A stretch of DNA of 64,000 nt, taken from NCBI RefSeq assembly GCF_013087515.1, contig NZ_JABFCN010000030.1, positions 1 through 64,000 of the forward strand, read 5' to 3'. Positions 26,855-36,565 of the stretch are shown here, in pieces. This stretch comes from Rhizobium sophorae. GTDB lineage: Bacteria; Pseudomonadota; Alphaproteobacteria; Rhizobiales; Rhizobiaceae. The first letter of the stretch is position 1. Each line of letters starts with the position of its first letter. The notes beneath the pieces were generated by a model. That model ran no database searches. It saw only the letters and a list, made by a program, of their open reading frames with translations, and had not been told where the DNA came from. Both the position numbers and the translations under genes were made by a program.

Positions 26855-27286
26855 ATGCAGATCAATCGCACGGCTTCGGCTCATTGGACCGGTGGTCTCA
26901 AGGACGGCAAAGGCCTGATCTCAACGCAGAGCGGCGCTCTGAAGGACTATCCCTACGGCTTCGCAAGCCGCTTCGAAGGCATCCCCGGCACCAACCCGGA
27001 AGAGCTGATAGGTGCCGCCCATGCCGGCTGCTTCACCATGGCGCTGTCGTTGATCCTCGGTGAAGCCGGCTTTACCGCCGAGCATATGGAAACCTCCGCC
27101 AAGGTGACGCTCGAAAGCGTCGAGGGCGGCTTTGCCATCACCGCCATCCATCTCTCGCTCTCCGGCCGTATTCCCGGTGCCGATGAAGCGACCTTCACCG
27201 AACTTGCCAACAAGGCGAAAGCCGGCTGCCCGGTTTCCAAGGCGCTTGCGTCGGTTCCGATCACACTCGACGTCAAGGTCGTCTGA
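26855..27286 (+). CDS. OsmC family peroxiredoxin
   Basis: A 143-residue OsmC-type thiol peroxidase, the normal length, detoxifying organic hydroperoxides in the cytoplasm. Both redox cysteines are present: GAAHAGCFTMALSLIL (near residue 57) and KAGCPVSKAL (near 125). The start has AGGAGG upstream. It stands alone, 145 bases after the ara operon, with its own promoter presumably in that gap. Confidence 0.93.
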   Translation: MQINRTASAHWTGGLKDGKGLISTQSGALKDYPYGFASRFEGIPGTNPEELIGAAHAGCFTMALSLILGEAGFTAEHMETSAKVTLESVEGGFAITAIHLSLSGRIPGADEATFTELANKAKAGCPVSKALASVPITLDVKVV

Positions 27287-27476
27287 CCCGTCACTCCATG
27301 GACGAAGTGCCGCGCGCTTGTCGCCGCGGCGCTTTCCATTTGTGCGCCCGCATTCCAGGGTCCCACCTATTCCGATGCCGTCGGTCGCCGGGAGGACGTA
27401 TCGCCTCCGCCGGATACATTCGTCCCGCGACACCTTGTGCTGCGCTATCGCATGTTGACAAGTGACGCCTGATATT

Positions 27477-27512
27477 TTACGACTGACGAAATTCGAAAAT
27501 CGTCAGTCGTAA
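27477..27512. promoter_or_regulatory. Inverted repeat, candidate TetR operator overlapping a promoter
   Basis: Perfect 13-base arms TTACGACTGACGA (27477-27489) and TCGTCAGTCGTAA (27500-27512) with a 10-base spacer, 16 bases before the tetR start. A TTGACA box at 27455-27460 lies upstream, so the repeat would cover the -10 region. The 242-base OsmC-tetR gap holds nothing else recognisable. Confidence 0.65.
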
Positions 27513-27528
27513 TTCAGGTCCGAAACTT

Positions 27529-28137
27529 ATGAACGACATCGCGGAAAATACGCTCGACATCGCGCGGCAGGAGAATGTCACGCGCATTCTCGATGCAGCC
27601 GAGCGGCTGTTTCGGCACTATGGCTACAGCAAGACGACGGTGGCCGACATTGCCCGCGATCTCGGCATGTCGCCGGCCAATATCTATCGTTTCTTCGCCT
27701 CCAAGGTGGAAATCCACCAAGCACTCTGCGGGCGCATGCTCGCGACTGCCTATCAAATCGCCTACGACATCCGCCACCAGCCGATCAGCGCCAGCGAGCG
27801 GCTGCGCCGCTATGTCGAGACCCAGCATCAATTGACGCTGGATCTGATGCTGGACGAGATGAAGGTGCACGAGATGATCGTGGTCGCCATCGAGCGCGAC
27901 TGGCATGTCATCGAAAAACACATCGATCGTGTTCATGACCTGATCGCCGAAATCATCGCCGAAGGCATTGCAGCCGGGGAATTTGCCGAGCAGGACCCGG
28001 TCGTTGCCTCACGCTGCTTTGGTGCTGCGACGAACACACTCTGCCATCCGCAGATGGTGGCGCAATGTCTTGCCAAAACCAACCGCGCAAGCGTCGACGA
28101 GCTGATCAATTACGTGATCAGGGCGCTGAAGAAATAA
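27529..28137 (+). CDS. TetR family transcriptional regulator of the RND efflux operon
   Basis: A 202-residue repressor with an N-terminal helix-turn-helix (TVADIARDLGMSPANIYRFFASKVEI). The C-terminal ligand domain ends AKTNRASVDELINYVIRALKK. The gene is followed after 48 bases by the adaptor and RND pump on the same strand, so it probably autoregulates the whole operon through the inverted repeat in front of it. The inducer is unknown. Confidence 0.93.
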   Translation: MNDIAENTLDIARQENVTRILDAAERLFRHYGYSKTTVADIARDLGMSPANIYRFFASKVEIHQALCGRMLATAYQIAYDIRHQPISASERLRRYVETQHQLTLDLMLDEMKVHEMIVVAIERDWHVIEKHIDRVHDLIAEIIAEGIAAGEFAEQDPVVASRCFGAATNTLCHPQMVAQCLAKTNRASVDELINYVIRALKK

Positions 28138-28185
28138 TGGGCGGCAGCCGCCGTCGAATCCCGAAACAATCCAGGAGTGCGGAAG

Positions 28186-29325
28186 ATGTTTTCGCTCAAG
28201 ACCCTCAGCCATCGCATGCCGTCCGTCGCCAGTCTCATACTCGTCGGCGCCATCGGCATCGGCGTTTCCGCCTGCTCAGAAGAGAAGGCTGAGGTCAAGC
28301 AAGTCATCCGGCCGGTGAAGGTCGTCGAGATCGCCAAGGCCGGCGACACCCGCAAGCTCGACTATTCAGGCTCGGTCAAGGCACGCACGGAGATGAACCT
28401 CGGCTTTCGCGTCGCCGGCAAGATCACCGAACGCCTCGTCGATATTGGCGACAAGGTGAAGCCGGGCGACGTGCTTGCTCGGATGGACTCAACCGATTAC
28501 CAGCTGGCGGTCAAAACGGCGGAAGCCAATCTTGCAGCCGCTGAAAAAGGCGTCGAAACCGCCGATCTCGTGAACAAGCGCAATCAGCAGCTCTTCGACA
28601 AGAATGTTTCTCCGAAATCCCAGCTCGAGCAAGCGTCGCTCAGTTACGATCAGGCCGTTTCAAGCCGCGATGCCGCCGTCTCGGCGCTCGATCAGGCGAA
28701 GAACCAGGTGAGTTATGCGGAGCTAAAGGCCGACCACAACGGGATTGTCACGACGATCAATGCCGATGTCGGCCAGGTCGTCGCGTCTGGCACTCCCGTC
28801 GTCGCCGTTGCCGTCGACGGCGAAAAGGAAGTGCAGATTGCGGTCCCGGAAAACGACATTGCCGAATTCAAGCCGGGCAAGGCAGTCAAGGCCAGCTTCT
28901 GGGCTGACGACAGGCTGGTGCTCGACGGCAAGGTGCGCGAGGTTTCCGGCAGCGCCGACCAGCAGTCGCGCACCTTTGCGGTTCGGGTGAGCCTGCCGAA
29001 CGATCCGCGCGTCCTGCTCGGCATGACGGCGACGATCGAGGCCGACGTCAGCAACGGCAACAGCTATGTCTCGATCCCGCTCAGCGCCCTGGCTGAAAAG
29101 GACGGCAAGCAGATGGTCTGGACCGTCGACCGCGACACGGCGACCGTGCATGGCCGCAACATCAAGGTCGCCGATTTCACCGGCGACGGCGTGCATGTGA
29201 CCGAGGGCCTCGATGCCGGCGATCTCGTCGTTTCGGCTGGCACGCAGTTCATGAGCGAAGACCTGAAGGTGAAGGTGCCGGACCAGCAGTCGGCCCTGGC
29301 CGCCACGGACCAGGCCGTCCGCTGA
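28186..29325 (+). CDS. RND efflux periplasmic adaptor (membrane fusion lipoprotein)
   Basis: A periplasmic adaptor joining the inner-membrane pump to an outer-membrane channel. The ATG at 28186 is preferred (AGGAG 8 bases upstream; a GTG at 28177 is in frame). A signal peptide ends at a lipobox, GVSAC, so it is a lipoprotein. Then come the barrel-sandwich half (LGFRVAGKITERLVDIGDKVKPGD), an alpha-helical hairpin of about 80 residues, and beta-barrel and membrane-proximal domains. No outer-membrane factor is encoded nearby, so a shared TolC-type channel is likely. Confidence 0.92.
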   Translation: MFSLKTLSHRMPSVASLILVGAIGIGVSACSEEKAEVKQVIRPVKVVEIAKAGDTRKLDYSGSVKARTEMNLGFRVAGKITERLVDIGDKVKPGDVLARMDSTDYQLAVKTAEANLAAAEKGVETADLVNKRNQQLFDKNVSPKSQLEQASLSYDQAVSSRDAAVSALDQAKNQVSYAELKADHNGIVTTINADVGQVVASGTPVVAVAVDGEKEVQIAVPENDIAEFKPGKAVKASFWADDRLVLDGKVREVSGSADQQSRTFAVRVSLPNDPRVLLGMTATIEADVSNGNSYVSIPLSALAEKDGKQMVWTVDRDTATVHGRNIKVADFTGDGVHVTEGLDAGDLVVSAGTQFMSEDLKVKVPDQQSALAATDQAVR

Positions 29326-29352
29326 TCGCGCCATAGGATAGGGAACAAGACC

Positions 29353-32300
29353 ATGGACGCCACCACTGAAAAGCGGCCCTTCAATCTGTCGCGCTGGGCG
29401 ATCGGCCATCCGAGCATCGCCCGCTTCCTCTTCGGGCTGATCATCATTACCGGCGTGCTCGGCCTGATGCGCATGGGCCAGCGCGAGGACCCCGAATTCA
29501 CCTTCCGCGTCATGGTCGTTCAGGCGATCTGGCCAGGTGCCTCCATCCAGGAAATGGAAGATCAGGTCGTCAACAAGATCGAGCGCAAGCTGCAGGAAAC
29601 GCCGCATATCGACTGGGTCAAGTCCTATACGCGGGCAGGCAGCGCGATCATCACCCTGCAGGTCAAGGGCGACACGAATTCGCAAGAAGTGGCGGATGCC
29701 TTCTACCAGGTGCGCAAGAAGGTCGGCGACATCTCCAGCGAGCTACCGCAGGGCCTGCTCGGCCCCTATTTCAACGACGAGTTCGGCGATACATTCATCA
29801 CGCTGCATTCGATCAGCGGCGACGGCTATTCCTATCCGGAACTGAAGAAATTCGCGATCCAGGCGCGCGACATGCTGCTGACGACGCCGGGCGTCGAGAA
29901 GGCGGTCATCATCGGCGACCAGCCTGAGAAGATCTATGTCGACGTCTCGTCCAAGGCGCTCGCCGAGCGCGGCCTGACGATCCTCGATCTGCAGAACGCC
30001 ATCAAGGGCCAGAACAACGTCGATCCGGCCGGTTCCGTCGATACCGGCCTGCGCTCGGTGCGCATCTCTGTCGAAGGCGACGTAAAGAAGGCGGCCGATA
30101 TCCGCGAACTGCGCCTTCGCGCCGGCGGCCAGGTGACGCGCCTCGGCGATATCGCCACCGTCAGTTCCGGGCTCGAAGATCCCTACCAACGCAAGTACCG
30201 CTTCAACGGTCACGACAGCGTTCAGGTCGGCGTCGTCATGGCCAAAGGCTTCAACGTCACAGATGTCGGCAAGGGCGTGGAGGCGACCTATCAGCGCTTC
30301 GAGGAGGCGCTGCCTTACGGCGTCGCCGTCGATCAGATCGCCAACCAGCCCGACGTGGTGACGGATGCGGTCAGCGAATTCATGCATGCGCTCGGCGAAG
30401 CTCTCATCATCGTGCTAGTCGTTTCGTTCGTGTCGATCGGCTGGCGATCGGGCCTCGTCATCGCCATCGCCATTCCGCTGGTGCTCGCCGCCACCTTTGC
30501 GCTGATGTACGAACTCGGCATCGACCTGCAGCGCATCTCGCTCGGCGCGCTGATCATCGCGCTCGGCCTGCTCGTCGACGATGCGATGATCGTCGTCGAG
30601 ATGATGGAGCGAAAACTGGAGGAGGGGCTCGTCAAGATCGAGGCGGCAAGTTTCGCCTATTCCTCGACCGCCTTCCCGATGCTGACGGGTACGCTGATCA
30701 CCACGGCCGGCTTCATTCCCGTCGGCTTCGCCGCCTCGACGGCCGGCGAATATGTGCGGTCGCTGTTCTACGTCGTCGGCATCGCGCTTGTCACCTCGTG
30801 GTTCGTCGCGGTCTACTTCACGCCGTGGCTCGGCTATATGATCCTCAAGCAGCGCCATCACGCCGGCGAGCATCACGACGCCTTCGACACAGGCTTCTAC
30901 CGTCGGCTGCGCGGCACGGTCGGCTGGGCGGTGCGCCACCGCGTCATCGTGCTGCTGCTGACGCTCGGCACCTTCGTCACCAGCCTCTGGGCCTTCCAGT
31001 TCATTCCGCAGAATTTCTTCCCGCAATCTTCGCGGCCGGAAATTCTCGTCGATCTCTGGCTGCCCGAGGGCACCAGCATCAAGGAAGTCGAAGTGCAGGC
31101 AAAGGCGCTCGAAGCCAAGATGATGGATGATCCCGACAAGCGGTTCATCGCCACCTATATCGGCGAAGGCGCGCCGCGTTTCTTCCTGCCGCTCGACCAG
31201 CAGCTGCGCAATCCGAACTTCGCCCAGCTGCTCGTCATGGCCAATGACGAACCGGCACGCGAGCGGCTGATCGGCAAGCTGCGGACGATCCTTGCGGAAG
31301 ACTTCCCCGACATTCGCGGCAAGGTCGACCGCCTCTTCCTCGGTCCGCCGACCGGCTGGCCGGTGCAAATGCGCGTCATGGGGCCTGACCGCCAGGAAGT
31401 CAGGGAGATCGCCGATCAGGTAAAGGCGCGCTTCCAGGCCAATCCGATGCTCGGCGCCATCCATGACGACTGGCTGGAAGAGGTGCCGGGGATGAAGCTG
31501 GTGATCGACCAGGACCGCGCCCGGGCACTCGGCGTCACCTCGCAGCGCGTCCGCCAGATGCTGCAGACCGCCATGTCGGGGGCTGCGCTCGACGATTTCC
31601 GCGACGGCGAGGAGACGGTCTCGATCGTCGCCCGCGAGCCGGATGCCAGCCGCTCGCTGCTGTCGGCGGTCAACTCGGTCTATGTGCCGACGGATTTCGG
31701 CGGCTTCGTGCCGGTCTCGCAGGTTGCCAAGGTCGTGCCTGTCATGGAGCAGGGCATCGAATGGCGGCGCAACCGCCTGCCGACGATCACCGTGCGCGCC
31801 ACGCTGCCTGACGATGTGCAGGCGAATGACGTGGTGATGAAGATGTATGCCGACATGAAGGACCTGCGCGACAGCCTTCCGGCCGGCTACAATGTCGAGA
31901 TCCAGGGCGGCGCCGAGGATGCGGCGGAAAGCCAGATGTCGATCGCCGCCAAGGCGCCGATCATGCTCGCCGTCATCATCGTGCTGCTGATGGTGCAGCT
32001 GCAGCATTTCGGCAAGGCGATGCTGGTGCTCGCCACCGGACCGCTCGGGATCATCGGTGCGGCCGCCGCATTGCTGATCAGCGGCGCCCCCTTCGGCTTC
32101 GTGGCGATCCTCGGCGTCATTGCGCTGCTCGGCATCATCATGCGCAACTCGATCATCCTGGTCGACCAGATCGACCAGGATATCAAGGCGGGCATGCACC
32201 GGCAGGAGGCGATCGTCGGCGCGGCCGTGCGGCGTTTCCGACCGATCATGCTGACGGCGCTGACCGCCGTGCTGGCGCTGATCCCGATCTCCCGCGGTGT

Positions 32301-32496
32301 CTTCTGGGGTCCGCTCGCCTACGCGATGATGGGCGGCATCTTGGTTGCGACCGTGCTTACCATTCTGGTTCTGCCCGCCGGTTACGCCCTTTTCTTCGGC
32401 CGGGAGCCGAAGACAAAGGGCGAGCCAGGCCAGCATGCCGACGCCATCCAGGAAGAGGCGGATGACAGACATCCGCCGGCGTTGGCAGCAGAGTGA
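29353..32496 (+). CDS. RND family efflux transporter permease
   Basis: A 1047-residue inner-membrane proton-driven pump of the AcrB/heavy RND superfamily, full length. It has an N-terminal helix (IARFLFGLIIITGVLGLMRM), a large periplasmic loop, a central cluster of helices with LGLLVDDAMIVVEMMERKLE, then a second loop and helix block with LLGIIMRNSIILVDQID. The acidic pair in VDDAMIVVE corresponds to the proton relay in helix 4. It follows the adaptor by 27 bases. The substrate is unknown. Confidence 0.94.
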   Translation: MDATTEKRPFNLSRWAIGHPSIARFLFGLIIITGVLGLMRMGQREDPEFTFRVMVVQAIWPGASIQEMEDQVVNKIERKLQETPHIDWVKSYTRAGSAIITLQVKGDTNSQEVADAFYQVRKKVGDISSELPQGLLGPYFNDEFGDTFITLHSISGDGYSYPELKKFAIQARDMLLTTPGVEKAVIIGDQPEKIYVDVSSKALAERGLTILDLQNAIKGQNNVDPAGSVDTGLRSVRISVEGDVKKAADIRELRLRAGGQVTRLGDIATVSSGLEDPYQRKYRFNGHDSVQVGVVMAKGFNVTDVGKGVEATYQRFEEALPYGVAVDQIANQPDVVTDAVSEFMHALGEALIIVLVVSFVSIGWRSGLVIAIAIPLVLAATFALMYELGIDLQRISLGALIIALGLLVDDAMIVVEMMERKLEEGLVKIEAASFAYSSTAFPMLTGTLITTAGFIPVGFAASTAGEYVRSLFYVVGIALVTSWFVAVYFTPWLGYMILKQRHHAGEHHDAFDTGFYRRLRGTVGWAVRHRVIVLLLTLGTFVTSLWAFQFIPQNFFPQSSRPEILVDLWLPEGTSIKEVEVQAKALEAKMMDDPDKRFIATYIGEGAPRFFLPLDQQLRNPNFAQLLVMANDEPARERLIGKLRTILAEDFPDIRGKVDRLFLGPPTGWPVQMRVMGPDRQEVREIADQVKARFQANPMLGAIHDDWLEEVPGMKLVIDQDRARALGVTSQRVRQMLQTAMSGAALDDFRDGEETVSIVAREPDASRSLLSAVNSVYVPTDFGGFVPVSQVAKVVPVMEQGIEWRRNRLPTITVRATLPDDVQANDVVMKMYADMKDLRDSLPAGYNVEIQGGAEDAAESQMSIAAKAPIMLAVIIVLLMVQLQHFGKAMLVLATGPLGIIGAAAALLISGAPFGFVAILGVIALLGIIMRNSIILVDQIDQDIKAGMHRQEAIVGAAVRRFRPIMLTALTAVLALIPISRGVFWGPLAYAMMGGILVATVLTILVLPAGYALFFGREPKTKGEPGQHADAIQEEADDRHPPALAAE

Positions 32497-32498
32497 GG

Positions 32499-32525
32499 AC
32501 GGCGCGGCGAAAGCCGCGCCGTTTT
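32499..32525 (+). terminator. Rho-independent terminator of the RND efflux operon
   Basis: A perfect 10-base stem (ACGGCGCGGC / GCCGCGCCGT) with a GAAA loop, followed by TTT, 3 bases after the RND stop codon. Confidence 0.85.
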
Positions 32526-32710
32526 CCTTGCAGGTCACAGCTTCCTCATCAAAGCGCGTCGCTGCCCACAGCGCCGCGCAGTCTTTACTGCCTGCTCCGT
32601 CTTGGAGCTGCGCGCCGATTCCATTGCCGCCTCGAAAAAGCTAAGCTGCAAAAGCATGCCGGCAGACCAACCGCGATCCCGGCCACCCATTGACGAGGCA
32701 GGGCACGACC

Positions 32711-34621
32711 GTGACCGATTACCATCTGGAAGCAAGCTGGAGCCCGATCGAGGGCAGTTTCGGGTGCCTCACCTTCACGCTTTTCAATCTTTCGACCGAG
32801 CCGCTGTCCGGCTTCTCGCTCGCCTGTACGTCAGAGACGCGGGTTGCCGACAAACATGTCTGCGACGGCGGCAGCCTCAAGCGGCAGGTCGCGCATTTCC
32901 ACGAATTCCTGCCGCCCGAAGACCTGAGCGTGCCGCCCGGCGGGCGCTGGCGGTTCACCGTCGAGGGGCTGACCAGGGCGCCGAAACATAGGACGGCCGG
33001 CGTCAAATCGGCCTATCTGACACTTGGCGATGGACGCTACGTTCCTGTTGGTTTCGGCGATCTCATGCTCGAAGGACGGGATGGTGCCGTGGCGCCGCCG
33101 CTTCTGCCGCCAGGCCGGGCCGAGGAACCGTATTCGCTGCTGCCATGGCCGCTGGCGCTCGGGCTGAAGGCGGGAGAGCTGCCGGTCGTCCTTTATCCGG
33201 CCGAGCGGACGCGGGCCGATGCGGTCAAGGCGCTCTCGCTGGTTCTCGCGCTCTACCAGCGGCTCTATCCGGCCGACAATATGCCGTTTTCCCTCAGCGC
33301 CGTCGAAGGCGGGCGGGCCATTCGTTTCGTCACCGAATCGTCGATCGCCGCCTTCGCCTACGAATTGCGTCTTACCGCACATGAGATCGTGCTTTCGAGT
33401 GCGGATAGCGCCGGGCGGCATTACGGGCTGATCAGCCTAGCGCAACTGCTGCACGGCGCCCGCGCCGATCCCGAGCGCTTCAAATTCCCCAGTTTCGGCA
33501 CGATCGCTGACCAGCCGCGTTATGACTGGCGCGGCTGCCATCTCGATGTGTCCAGGCAATTCTATCCGGTGGCGGACGTCGTGCGGCTGATCGATATTCT
33601 CGCCTGGAACAAGCTCAACATCTTCCACTGGCATCTGACCGATGACGAAGCGTGGCGGCTGGAGATAAAAGCCTATCCCGCGCTTACGGAGATCGGCGCC
33701 CGGCGTGGGCCGGATGAAGTGCTCGTGCCGCAGCTTGGCGACGGGGCGGAACCGCGCTCCGGCCATTACACCCAGGACGACGTCAGGCGGATCGTTGCAC
33801 ATGCAGCCTCGCTGCATATCGAGGTACTGCCGGAAATCGATATTCCGGGCCACAGCATGGCAACGCTATTCTCACTGCCCGACCTCGTTGACGGGCAGGA
33901 GGCGCCGGACAGTTACCGCTCGGTGCAGGGTTATCCGAACAACGCTCTCAATCCGGCGGTGGAATTCACCTATGAATTTCTCGGCAAGGTGTTCGACGAG
34001 ATGGTGACGTTGTTTCCAGGCGAGTACCTTCATATCGGAGGCGACGAAGTGGCGCACGGCTCCTGGCTCTCTTCGCCGCTCTGCAAGGCACTGATGGAGC
34101 GGGAGAAACTTGCCGGCACCGCCGAGCTGCAATCCTATTTCATGAAATGTATCAAAGCCATGCTATCTGAGCGCGGCAGGAAGCTCGCTGGCTGGAACGA
34201 GGTCTCGCATGGCGGCGGGGTCGATCGCGACGGCACGCTGCTGATGGCCTGGGAAACGCCCGCCGTCGGCATCGAGCTGGCACAGGAAGGCTACGACGTG
34301 GTGATGACACCGGGGCAAGCCTATTATCTCGACATGGCGCAGGCTGAAGCCTGGGCCGAGCCTGGCGCGGCCTGGGCGGGGTTCAGCCCGCCGGAACACA
34401 CCTATGCTTACGAGGCCGAGGGCGAGCTGCCGGAGGCGCTAAAGGAGAAGATGCGCGGCATCCAGGCCTGCATCTGGACCGAGAACTTCCTCTCCCGCGC
34501 CTATTTCAACCGGCTGGTTTTTCCGCGCCTTTCGGCCGTTGCCGAGGCTGCCTGGACGCCTTCGGCGCGCAAGGACTGGGATCGCTTCGCAGCGATCGTG
34601 CGGATGTGGCCGGTGCTTTAA
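32711..34621 (+). CDS. Beta-N-acetylhexosaminidase (GH20)
   Basis: About 636 residues from the GTG at 32711, chosen because GAGGCAGGG lies upstream; a TTG at 32690 is in frame. The N-terminal GH20b-like domain (to about residue 260) is followed by the catalytic barrel with YDWRGCHLDVSRQFYP, HWHLTDDEAWRLEIK, PEIDIPGHS and HIGGDEVAHGSW. D445-E446 are the substrate-assisted catalytic pair. No signal peptide is obvious, so it may act on imported chito-oligosaccharides or glycoconjugates. It converges on a ROK kinase gene that could phosphorylate the released GlcNAc. Confidence 0.9.
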   Translation: MTDYHLEASWSPIEGSFGCLTFTLFNLSTEPLSGFSLACTSETRVADKHVCDGGSLKRQVAHFHEFLPPEDLSVPPGGRWRFTVEGLTRAPKHRTAGVKSAYLTLGDGRYVPVGFGDLMLEGRDGAVAPPLLPPGRAEEPYSLLPWPLALGLKAGELPVVLYPAERTRADAVKALSLVLALYQRLYPADNMPFSLSAVEGGRAIRFVTESSIAAFAYELRLTAHEIVLSSADSAGRHYGLISLAQLLHGARADPERFKFPSFGTIADQPRYDWRGCHLDVSRQFYPVADVVRLIDILAWNKLNIFHWHLTDDEAWRLEIKAYPALTEIGARRGPDEVLVPQLGDGAEPRSGHYTQDDVRRIVAHAASLHIEVLPEIDIPGHSMATLFSLPDLVDGQEAPDSYRSVQGYPNNALNPAVEFTYEFLGKVFDEMVTLFPGEYLHIGGDEVAHGSWLSSPLCKALMEREKLAGTAELQSYFMKCIKAMLSERGRKLAGWNEVSHGGGVDRDGTLLMAWETPAVGIELAQEGYDVVMTPGQAYYLDMAQAEAWAEPGAAWAGFSPPEHTYAYEAEGELPEALKEKMRGIQACIWTENFLSRAYFNRLVFPRLSAVAEAAWTPSARKDWDRFAAIVRMWPVL

Positions 34622-34622
34622 G

Positions 34623-34674
34623 GAATCGCAATTCCGGACGGAAAATCGCTTCGCACTTTTCGTGGAACTGCTTC
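34623..34674. repeat. Partial copy of repeat family A
   Basis: This 52-base gap between the convergent hexosaminidase and ROK genes matches the right half of the elements at 23969 and 50160 (GCAATTCCGGACGG ... TTCGCACTTTTCGTGGAA). The left palindromic half is missing. Its right edge meets the ROK stop codon. Confidence 0.65.
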
Positions 34675-35584
34675 AGGCCGCCTCGGCCTTCAGCCCCAAA
34701 AGCGCGGCGCCGATCAGGCCGGGTTCGATGCGGCATTCGCTGCGCACCACCAGCGGGCGGTCGAACTTGCGCAGGATACGGGCGCGCACGGCGTGGTCGA
34801 GCTCGGCAAGCAGCGGCTCGACATTGGAAAGCCCGCCGCCGACCGGCACGATGGTCGCGCCGGTGATGTTGATCGTCAGCGCCAAGGGCGAGGCGACGAG
34901 ATCGACATAGACGTCGATCGTCCGTGTCGCCTTCTCCTCTCCCTGCCGCCACTGAGCGATGATCTCCTCGCTGGCAATGTCTAGATCGTGCAGCGTCTTG
35001 TGCAGTCGCTCCAGCCCCCGGGCGCCGCCGACGGTGTCGACGCAGCCCTTCTGGCCGCAGCCGCAGGCATAGGCAGGAATGGCGACGGGCGGATTGCCGG
35101 CCGCAGATGCGATGATTGGGCCGTGGCCCCATTCGCCGGCAAAGCCGCCGGCCTCGTTGACGAGGCGTCCGTCGGCAACCAGGCCGCCGCCGACGCCGGT
35201 ACCGAGGATGGCGCCGAAGATGATGCGGTGACCGCGGCCGGCGCCGAGGCCGGCTTCGGCCATGGCGAAACAGTCGGCGTCGTTGGCAATCAGCACCGGC
35301 AGGCCGAGTTCCGCTTCGAGGTCGGCTGCGAGCGTGCGGCCGTGAATGCAGGGAATGTTGGCGCAGATCAGGCGCTGGGTATCGGGATCGACGACGCCGG
35401 CGATGGAGAGGGCGATACGGCTCGGTTGTTCGCCGGTTTCGGCGATGATGCCGCGCAGGGTCTCGACGAAAGCGGCGAAATCATCCCTGGGCGTCGGGCG
35501 GCGGCCGAGGGGAAGGATGTCTGTCTCGGAGCGGGCGATGCCGCCCTTGATGGCGGAGCCGCCGATGTCGAATGAAATGATCAT
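34673..35584 (-). CDS. ROK family sugar kinase (N-acetylglucosamine/glucose kinase-like)
   Basis: About 303 residues starting MIISFDIGGSAIKGGIA, where the phosphate-binding DIGGSAIK motif sits at the very N-terminus as usual. The frame extends 14 residues further upstream without support. ROK features include GTGVGGGLVADG, EWGHGPI and the zinc-binding CGCGQKGCVDT. The residue after GCV is Asp where Glu is usual. It lies tail-to-tail with the GH20 gene, which suggests GlcNAc or another hexose as substrate. Confidence 0.88.
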   Translation of the reverse strand: MIISFDIGGSAIKGGIARSETDILPLGRRPTPRDDFAAFVETLRGIIAETGEQPSRIALSIAGVVDPDTQRLICANIPCIHGRTLAADLEAELGLPVLIANDADCFAMAEAGLGAGRGHRIIFGAILGTGVGGGLVADGRLVNEAGGFAGEWGHGPIIASAAGNPPVAIPAYACGCGQKGCVDTVGGARGLERLHKTLHDLDIASEEIIAQWRQGEEKATRTIDVYVDLVASPLALTINITGATIVPVGGGLSNVEPLLAELDHAVRARILRKFDRPLVVRSECRIEPGLIGAALLGLKAEAA

Positions 35585-35714
35585 TGCCACTCTGCCGCTT
35601 TTCTGGTCTCCCGCGTCTGCTTGCATTGTTGGCGGGGAATTTCAAGCGCTCATTCGGCGGAGGTGTCACCGGCTTTATGGTCGTGCCGTGTGCCACCCCT
35701 CTGTTCTGCCGGAC

Positions 35715-35737
35715 ATCTCTCCCACAGGTGGGGAGAT
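35715..35737. repeat. Palindromic intergenic element (rhizobial CCCAC/GTGGG type)
   Basis: A near-perfect hairpin, ATCTCTCCCAC with GTGGGGAGAT, within the 403-base gap between the ROK and ExoD-like genes. Similar sequence recurs at 60069-60203. Around it I see no convincing ORF. The gap should also hold the promoters for the two divergent genes, but none is clear enough to mark. Confidence 0.5.
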
Positions 35738-35986
35738 CGGATAGGCGGGACAGGTTTCCATCTTCCCTTCCGTCATGGCAAGACGTTGGAGAAATCTGGT
35801 GAGCCCAGGCCCATCGGCTCCGATCGCAGCCGCAATTTCTAACCCCGCAAGTCATTCAATTGGCATATTGCATCGCCAAAATCCGGCCCTACACTTTCAT
35901 CAACTGCCGGACCCACGACCATCGATACGAGAGAAAACAGTACCATCCGAAGAGCACGTCCCAAAGGCCGCCGCCTCTCATCCATT

Positions 35987-36565
35987 TTGCGGCAGATGGC
36001 CGCCGATCACAGCCGCGAAAGGATCTCGATCGGCGATCTATTCGACACGATGGGTGACAGGGCGATCAGCGCGTTGATGCTGATCTTCGCGCTTCCGAAC
36101 GCCTTTCCCACTCCGCCGGGCACCTCGGCCGTGCTCGGCGCGCCATTGGTCTTCCTGGCAGCGCAGCTGACCTTCGGGCTGAAACCCTGGCTTCCGAAGG
36201 TGATTGCCAACCGTTCGATGCGGCGGGAGGATTTCGAGACCATCGTCGGCCGCATCCACCGCTGGCTCGCCTGGGCCGAGCGCATGCTGAAGCCGCGGCT
36301 TGCGATCTTCGCCGAGCCGCCGGCGGAATATCTCGCCGGGGCGGCATGCCTGCTGCTGTCGATCGTGCTGCTGCTGCCGGTCCCGCTCGGCAACATCCTG
36401 CCGGCGATCACGATCTCGGTCTTTGCGTTCGGCATATTGGGCCGTGACGGGCTCTTCGCGCTCATTGGCTTCGTGATGACGGCCGTGTCGCTCGTCATCG
36501 CCGGCGGGGTGATTTACGGTCTCGTGAAGGCGGCGATCTATATCGTCGTGCAATGGTTTGCCTGA
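35987..36565 (+). CDS. Exopolysaccharide synthesis ExoD-family membrane protein
   Basis: A protein of about 190 residues with the ExoD signature segment GDRAISALMLIFALPNAFPTPPGTS near the N-terminus and LPVPLGNILPAITISVFAFGILGRDG in the C-terminal half. Four or so membrane helices are apparent. ExoD affects exopolysaccharide and alkaline tolerance in S. meliloti; the biochemical role is unknown. The start is uncertain (TTG at 35987 or ATG at 35996). It is a single gene. Confidence 0.87.
   Translation: MRQMAADHSRERISIGDLFDTMGDRAISALMLIFALPNAFPTPPGTSAVLGAPLVFLAAQLTFGLKPWLPKVIANRSMRREDFETIVGRIHRWLAWAERMLKPRLAIFAEPPAEYLAGAACLLLSIVLLLPVPLGNILPAITISVFAFGILGRDGLFALIGFVMTAVSLVIAGGVIYGLVKAAIYIVVQWFA

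Noticed and set aside
30415..32538. A 707-codon minus-strand frame opposite the RND pump
   Set aside because: It mirrors the codon structure of the intact RND gene, is rich in Arg, His, Asp and Glu as shadow frames are, and has no motif.
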